Origin: Chara braunii
Taxonomy: Eukaryota > Streptophyta > Charophyceae > Charales > Characeae
Reading direction: 5' to 3'
Assembly (NCBI GenBank): GCA_003427395.1
Contig: BFEA01000015.1
Location: 1,435,711-1,466,719, forward strand
DNA length: 31,009 bases
Numbering within the stretch: the stretch's first letter is position 1; each line of letters starts with the position of its first letter. Below are positions 26,438 through 31,009 of this stretch, piece after piece. Under the pieces are notes generated by a model. It was given only the letters and a program-made list of their open reading frames with translations. It was not told where the DNA came from and did not search any database. A program made the position numbers and the translations under genes.

Positions 26438-26439
26438 AC

Positions 26440-27702
26440 TGTTATGATTCTGATTGTATGTTGTCTGAAGACCAACACTCACTCACATAGACTCCCAAGC
26501 ATGCCCATACATACACAGAAGGAAGGGTAGAGGATAGGAGTATCACACCGCACAGGGAGAGAGAAACACAGCGGAGACTTGACCATGCGATATGACAGGG
26601 TACACTGAGAGTGCAATTCACTCCACTCAATCCTCACCACCAGTCATAGTGAAAGCCGAGAAGATCACATCCAAGAAACAATGAAACGATGATAGTATGA
26701 ACCCAGTATCAACACTGTTTATTAGACTCAGATTCTTGAATTGCCAGAATAACCTCAGAACTATGATGCGCTGCTCAGAGATGAGCAGCGCTTCACTCGC
26801 CAACCCTGGTGAACCGCTATTACTACCCCCGAGTCCCTGAAACATCAAGCGCCACCGAGATACAGCCTCCAGAGGGAAGAGCCACCCTGAAATAGGCCTC
26901 TGAGGCCAAGCGCCACTCAGAGGATGAAGAAGAAGACCAGCGCCATAGTATCTGATGATGAAGAAGTGTCGAACGACTTCCCGGGTGGAAGTCTGCAGCA
27001 CCGCCACCTCTCCTGACAAGAGGATCTCTGAGGAAGAAGCTGCAGCTATGGCTGCAGTGCCACAACCCTGTAACCCTACTCCGGAGGAGGGTCCAGCAGG
27101 GCACCAACTTCTCTCGCCTCCAGCAGACTTCGAATAGCCCAGACCTCTGTACAGCCCCACGTGCTGTCAGAGTACCGTGCAGGTCCCAACTATGGCCGGC
27201 GCTCCGCAGGTCTGGCTATGTCCGTCTTCTTCAACGCAAAGCTGTCACCACTTCCAGTTCGTGCGTGGCACAGCAGCGATGTACACTGTACCAACTGCCA
27301 AAAGCCCTGAACCGATGTCTACATCCTATCTATAACCTACCCTAGCCTAGACTTGACCTAGACCGGACTGACTGGACCAACTGGTACCGTATCAGTTTCG
27401 GCCTCTTGGCCTCTACCTTACCCGGTTATAGGCTATAGGACTGTCTATCAGCATAGGCCCGCAGGGCCTGTCTGTCCTAGGGGTAGCCCGGGCCTGCTAC
27501 TCGCAGTTAGGGTAGTTGTAGGTACTGTTAGTTAGTATGGGACTATATTTTCCCGAATTTTGCAGATATGTCCCTCTCGGATTTTCCCTACAGGTAGGTC
27601 TCTCGGTTAGCCCTCAGCCAAACAAAATTACAAATCTATCCTACCTATAGTACAGCCTCGACGAGAGAGGCTACAGACCGTCAGAACCAGCAAGTCATTG
27701 CA
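26440..27702 (-). repeat. 5' LTR
   Basis: On the + strand it runs from TGTTATGATTCTGATT to GCAAGTCATTGCA and aligns end to end with 18135-19383. It carries TTTATTAGACTCAGA near 26718-26735, absent from the other LTR. The GCGCCAC series (26848-27060) is partly mutated (GAGCCACC, ACCGCCAC, GTGCCACA). Differences between the two LTRs accumulated after insertion, so the element is not recent. Confidence 0.95.
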
Positions 27703-28160
27703 TACGGACCCCTAACCACAAGCCATTTCAAACAAGACTAACCATCCGTACATCCGGTTCGTACGAGGAAATATATGAAGATCAAAACCAGAAGGGAGGG
27801 GGAGCGGACTTAGCAGCAAATTGTGTCTTTCTTTCTTGATAATATGAAATCAGGTGCTGAGCATGCAATGTAAAGTGAATGGAAAGGTGAGTTGTGCAGT
27901 GTGAAACATTTCGGCGTTCCTGTGCGAGTCACCTTTCCACTCGCTTCCGATTGCAACCAAAATCGATCATGGATCACCAAAATTAATCTGATGCGATACT
28001 CACGGACGCTTTGGCGTGTCAAAGACGTGTCTATCCGTACATGTGAACTTTCCATGTGTCGATGACTGTACAACATAACATACATTATCATCATGCACAT
28101 GCACATTGCTCTGGGCGCCCATTCACCTTGAAGCAGAGTGCTGCTCTTTTCCGATATACG
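27703..28160. other. Right flank of the retrotransposon; no gene
   Basis: Starts with TACG, the putative target-site duplication. Mixed sequence follows, with a minus-strand frame of 165 codons (27810-28307) that has no recognisable domain. I do not call it a gene. Confidence 0.4.
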
Positions 28161-28312
28161 CTTTTTTTTAGTTTTTCGAATCGGGCCTTGGCCGGTACTG
28201 AAAGTGGCAGGCCGCTTTGAAAAAGGCGCAGTTTTTTGTAGGGTTGTAAGGCTTGGAAGGTAGCCTCGTCGACTCAGACTCGCGTAAACTGGTGGTTTAA
28301 ACCACAAGTCGA
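28161..28312. mobile_element. TTAA-family remnant ending in two fused termini
   Basis: AAACTGGTGGTTTAAACCACAAGT at about 28289-28312 is an imperfect palindrome made of a right end (CTGGTGGTTTAA) and a left end (TTAAACCAC) sharing one TTTAAA. Upstream GGCCTTGGCCGGTACTG (about 28184-28200) may be the other end of the left-hand copy. Confidence 0.5.
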
Positions 28313-29044
28313 CACAAGCCTAAGTTTTTGAATCTACTTCCGAGGGTCATGACCCTCAAAATGTGCCATTTCATCGTGGCTTATCATGTTCATTCCTGGC
28401 ACCAGGCGTGAATCGAAAAGCTCTAATACCTTGTGAACCGGTAAGAGCGCCCTACTTCGCTTCGGGTGAACATTGCCACATGTCACGAAAAGGGACGATA
28501 ATGAATTTGAGTAAGGACGATATGGAATTGAGAAAACTGCAACCATTCATACAGGAAAGAGTTAGTCCAGAAATAAGTTCACGAAAACAACACAATACGC
28601 CCACACACCTCAAAACTCAACTTTCAAACTCCACAACACTTTCCTCAAGCAAACAACACACCCTATGCTCCTGTGCCGCCTTGATTCCACCTCTCTCACA
28701 CAGTCGTTTACACGATGCCTCATGCTGTGCTCATACCCAGCAACCACGTCGTTAGCCGATGTAGATTGCCAGCTGATGGGGCCTGGTGGTGAACCTGGCT
28801 TCGAAACCATGATCCTCACCGACCTACCTAGCGCCTCAAACACAGCAGGCCTGTCTGACATCCACACTTTGCATTCCTAGCATTAATCCATTCACATAGT
28901 CTTGCAGGCAGACAGACACACACAAACACACACACACTCAAAGTGCTTATTACGGAGAGAGAGAGAGGCTTCAAAGTGCTTATTTCAAGTTATTTGTGTT
29001 GTTGCCGCTCGGGTGCTGTGCTGTTCTTTAAAACAAAAAAAAAA
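28313..29044. other. No protein gene; possible SINE piece and CA/GA microsatellites
   Basis: The minus strand at about 28785-28840 reads GAGGCGCTAGGTAGGTCGGT then ATCATGGTTTCGAAGCC, loosely like an A-box region and a B box, so a degraded tRNA-derived SINE is possible. ACACACAAACACACACACAC (about 28917-28937) and GAGAGAGAGAGG (28955-28966) are simple repeats. No supported coding frame. Confidence 0.35.
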
Positions 29045-29138
29045 GGACCTTTTCTAGATTTATGTGTGCCATGCTTGTGCAGCGGCCATGTTAATGTTCT
29101 CTGTGTCATTCCAATTATTACGGATGTCCCGAAAGGAC
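29045..29138 (-). pseudogene. U6 snRNA retrocopy, near full length
   Basis: On the minus strand from 29138: GTCCTTTCGGGACATCCGTA, ATAATTGGAATGACACAGAG, AACATTAACATGGCCGCTGC, ACAAGCATGGCACACATAAA, then TCTAGAAAAGGTCC and an A/T-rich tail. The order and both ends are those of U6, with about a dozen substitutions, including changes in the conserved GATACAGAGA region (GACACAGAGA). A dead copy. Confidence 0.85.
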
Positions 29139-29195
29139 AAATGATTTAAACTTTAAACTTCTAGTTTTGTTGAAATTTTGAGATTATTGCTGTGC

Positions 29196-29258
29196 GTCCT
29201 TTGGAACATATGTAAAATTGGAATGATACAGAGAAGATTAGCGTGGTCTCTGTGCATT
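29196..29258 (+). pseudogene. U6 snRNA 5' fragment
   Basis: GTCCTTTGGAACATATGTAA then AATTGGAATGATACAGAGAA and GATTAGCGTGGTCTCTGTGCA match the first ~60 nt of U6; similarity then ends in an AAAAAGAAAACG stretch. It lies head to head with the copy at 29045-29138, 57 bp apart. Confidence 0.8.
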
Positions 29259-29485
29259 AAAAAGAAAACGAAAAAAGATGATTGTTGTCCTGTTGCTGAA
29301 GATTATTGCCGTGCTGCTGCTGAAATCACTGAAAACAGTAAAAAGTATCCTCTGATTCAACAGATTCGGGCCCAGCACCGAAGTGTGCGGGCCCAGACTA
29401 AAGAAAGGGGGCCTGGACTCCCCTATCCCCAAAATCGAAAGGGCATCGTGCACTGCACTCCCATCCATCCACAGCACGCACCTGC

Positions 29486-29524
29486 ACCTGCACCTGCACC
29501 ACACACCACACACCACACACCACA
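29486..29524 (+). repeat. CACCTG and CACACCA simple repeats
   Basis: Four CACCTG-type hexamers followed by four CACACCA-type units. Low-complexity sequence that accounts for several short His/Cys-rich frames. Confidence 0.85.
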
Positions 29525-29663
29525 GCCAAGCAGTGTGATGAACATGTGTGTGCCATGCAAGTCCACACGACTCCACAGGGATTTTGTGCTTGCGCGGCTC
29601 GTAGCCCACAGCGCGCTGTGCGCAAAACACACTGGGATCAGATTGATTCAGACATAGTTCCCT

Positions 29664-29681
29664 TCCCCCCCCCCCCCCCCA
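29664..29681 (+). repeat. Poly-C run
   Basis: About 17 consecutive C directly before the U6 pieces at 29682. It is a likely sequencing and assembly weak point. Confidence 0.9.
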
Positions 29682-29811
29682 AATTGTACCACATCATCCT
29701 TGCGAAGGGGCCATCCTGATCTCGATTTATGCACCTCATCCTTGTGAAGAGGCCATGCTAATCTTCTCTGTCTTGTTCCAATTTTAATTTTTAACGCATG
29801 TCCCAAAGGAC
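29682..29811 (-). pseudogene. U6 snRNA retrocopy with duplicated 3' part
   Basis: On the minus strand from 29811: GTCCTTTGGGACATGCGTTA, a short insertion, TTGGAACAAGACAGAGAAGA, TTAGCATGGCCTCTTCACAA, GGATGAGGTGCATAAATCGAG. A second partial copy of the central/3' segment then follows (ATCAGGATGGCCCCTTCGCA then AGGATGATGTGGTACAATTT, 29688-29720). Two U6-derived segments thus lie in tandem, either a partial duplication or two insertions at one site. Confidence 0.8.
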
Positions 29812-30007
29812 TTGGGATCCGACGTTCTAACTTTTTCACAGGTTGCGAAGTGAATAGAATGAATAATTTTATTAATTTGGATAATTGAATCATAATTAAT
29901 GAAATAAGAAATGGTGGATCACGGCTCACGGTAAAGGTGCGCATGCACAACCATTGACAAACGGACCAATAGCGTGCCCCAGGTGGTCAGTTGATATTAC
30001 TTGATAA
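29812..30007. other. A/T-rich spacer, no gene
   Basis: AT-rich sequence (TAATTTTATTAATTTGGATA and similar) with no recognised feature. Confidence 0.4.
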
Positions 30008-30073
30008 CTTGAGATTGAAGCCAAGACCTCCTGAATGCGACTTACGCGGCTCTAACCGAGTTAGGCCACTTGC
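30008..30073 (-). repeat. tRNA-derived SINE head, second family
   Basis: The minus strand reads AAGTGGCCTAACTCGGTTAG AGCCGCG (A-box-like), then GTCGCATTCAGGAGGTCTTG, then GGCTTCAATCTCAAG (B-box-like). The sequence pattern GTGGCCTAA...GGTTAGAGC...CGCATTC.GGAGGTC is typical of tRNA-related SINE heads in many eukaryotes. It differs from the family at 4491 and 6961. No acceptor-stem pairing, so not a functional tRNA. Confidence 0.6.
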
Positions 30074-30118
30074 TGAATAGTTTAGATCCTGATAAACCCT
30101 TTTCCAACAGTTCTCTTT

Positions 30119-30240
30119 GTAATCAACAGTAAAACTTCCTAAAAAGGCAGCAGTACTGTTGCCTTTTCAAGTTTTTAGACCTTTTTGCTGTTGCCTTTTT
30201 ACTGTTGCCTTTTTACTGTTGCCTGGTTTAGGGTTTACGG
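30119..30240 (+). repeat. CTGTTGCCTTTTTA short tandem repeat
   Basis: CTGTTGCCTTTTTA repeats near-perfectly about three times at 30188-30225, with a related CTGTTGCCTTTTCA near 30157. AAAAAGGCA (about 30143) pairs with TGCCTTTT (30160) as a hairpin. A GTTTAGGGTTTA word at 30226-30237 is a single telomere-like unit. Confidence 0.7.
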
Positions 30241-30929
30241 GATCGGGCCTCTGTTATGAGTCGGTATGTTTTTTTGTGGGGGATTGCGTTCTTCGCTACG
30301 TAACACACATGAATGCATGGCTGCATCGGAAAAATGATAACTTCTGTCTGATTGAAGAAATTTCGTTGGCATTCTGTGCAGGTTCAGTCTAGCATGACTG
30401 ACCAGGGTTTCAAGTAGGACTTGTCTGGAGAGAAAATCTTTAGCCATTGATTTCCCCTCGGCGACTATTTGAAGATGAAAATGAAGCAAGGCGGTCAGGT
30501 AGTGTCGGCAAAGGCTGCAGCTTTGCCGACGACAATGGCAAGGAAGGACGTCAGGCCTGGATTGCTTGTTGGAATGGAGCGCCGGTGCATTCTCATGTCG
30601 GGACTCCCTCTGGCCATTTTCATCACTGTGACTTCTTTTCTGAACTACAACTGTCAGGTTTGTATCTGAGTTCTGATCACCGACCTTCCGATTGCAGTCA
30701 CTCTTGAGTCTTAACCTCTCCCTTCATGTCAGTGCAATGACCCCACAGTTCGAAGAGCATCTCACAACATGCAAATAGCAACACTTCCTCGCACGAGATT
30801 GAAAAGCCAAGCACGGAGTATGAGAGCTCTGGAAACGGCTTGGAAATCAAAGTCTTATACAAGGGTACTATTTTTCTTATGCAAGCTGGGCGGCTATGGC
30901 TTCCAGCATCAGTAACCAAGAATCAATTT

Positions 30930-30930
<1 letters not shown>
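30241..30930. other. Stretch without recognised gene
   Basis: Overlapping frames of 60-86 codons on both strands. The + frame at 30469-30669 and the alternative at 30447-30707 have no recognised domain and lack supporting context. I see nothing else. Confidence 0.4.

Positions 30931-31009
<79 letters not shown>
30931..31009. repeat. (CT)n microsatellite, cut by window end
   Basis: An uninterrupted CT dinucleotide run of about 39 units reaching the last base. Total length unknown. Confidence 0.98.

Larger units (their letters stand above)
25834..26439 (-). repeat. ~402-bp tandem duplication across LTR end, primer site and leader
   Basis: ACTCCTGCACAACCCTAAGC with the following ~200 bp of leader occurs at 25834-26037 and again at 26237-26439. 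Between them, 26038-26236 is a copy of the first ~200 bp (+ strand order) of the LTR, starting TGTTATGATTCTGATT. Each leader copy opens with a hairpin, ACTCCTGC ... GCAGGAGT. The unit therefore spans LTR edge, primer site and leader, and is present one and a half times before the true LTR at 26440. Confidence 0.9.
18135..27702 (-). mobile_element. Ty3/gypsy chromovirus LTR retrotransposon, decayed
   Basis: Two long direct LTRs flank gag, protease, reverse transcriptase, RNase H, integrase and a chromodomain in that order on the minus strand, which is the Ty3/gypsy order. An initiator-Met-tRNA primer site and a purine tract lie at the expected inner LTR edges, and TACG flanks both sides (18131-18134 and 27703-27706). 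All coding domains contain stops or frameshifts, a segment near 22150-22578 is inverted, and about 400 bp near the 5' LTR is duplicated. It is therefore non-autonomous now. It is 9.57 kb long and contains one undetermined base (18584). The multiple domain hits make the assignment secure. Confidence 0.95.

Noticed and set aside
27810-28307. 165-codon minus-strand frame
   Set aside because: No recognisable domain, overlaps a TTAA-family remnant at its start, and has no supporting context.
29238-29657. Overlapping 130-159-codon frames near the U6 pieces
   Set aside because: They cover CACCTG/CACACCA simple repeats and a U6 fragment, so they are compositional.
30226-30237. Interstitial telomere repeat (TTTAGGG)
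   Set aside because: Only about one and a half units, easily found by chance next to a T-rich short repeat.

Overview
The window looks like gene-poor nuclear DNA from a streptophyte (a land plant or charophyte green alga). Three things point that way: several copies of a plant-type U6 snRNA sequence, a Ty3/gypsy chromovirus primed by initiator-Met tRNA (TGGTATCAGAGC), and many short foldback elements. The texture (snRNA retrocopies, polypyrimidine tracts, many small inverted-repeat elements) would suit a large repeat-rich genome such as a charophyte, but the species is a guess. I found no intact host protein-coding gene. The open frames outside the retrotransposon are short, low in complexity or mutually overlapping, and none shows a domain I recognise.

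Positions 1-18134 are a mosaic of small repeats. They begin with a 96-bp tandem repeat with CTT spacers (1-322), then a foldback element (875-1040) and a family of ~120-bp GGGCC-ended elements at 1561, 1966, 2237 and 16031. A second foldback family bounded by TTAA, with the terminus ACCACCAGTAC, is best seen at 3930, 5297, 11695, 12869 and 15469. There are U6 retrocopies at 2289, 7178, 13473 and 15252, a 5' fragment of U2 snRNA at 4306, and tRNA-headed SINE-like pieces at 4491 and 6961. One U6 copy (2289-2375) sits inside a GGGCC element and is flanked by a target-site duplication.

At 16461-16498 lies the exact 38-bp Nextera mate-pair junction (two mosaic ends back to back). It is a laboratory sequence left in the assembly, so local structure around it is not reliable.

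Positions 18135-27702 are one decayed chromovirus on the minus strand. Its LTRs are at 18135-19383 and 26440-27702, and it carries gag, protease, reverse transcriptase, RNase H, integrase and a C-terminal chromodomain. Every domain is recognisable but broken by in-frame stops and frameshifts. About 425 bp at the protease/RT junction is inverted, and the primer-binding-site region is duplicated as a ~402-bp tandem.

Positions 27703-31009 return to the small-repeat mosaic: a fused pair of TTAA-element ends (about 28290), three more U6 pieces (29045-29811), another tRNA-derived SINE head (30008-30073) and a terminal CT microsatellite. The common theme is retroposition of small RNAs plus non-autonomous foldback elements; there is no operon or pathway to describe.
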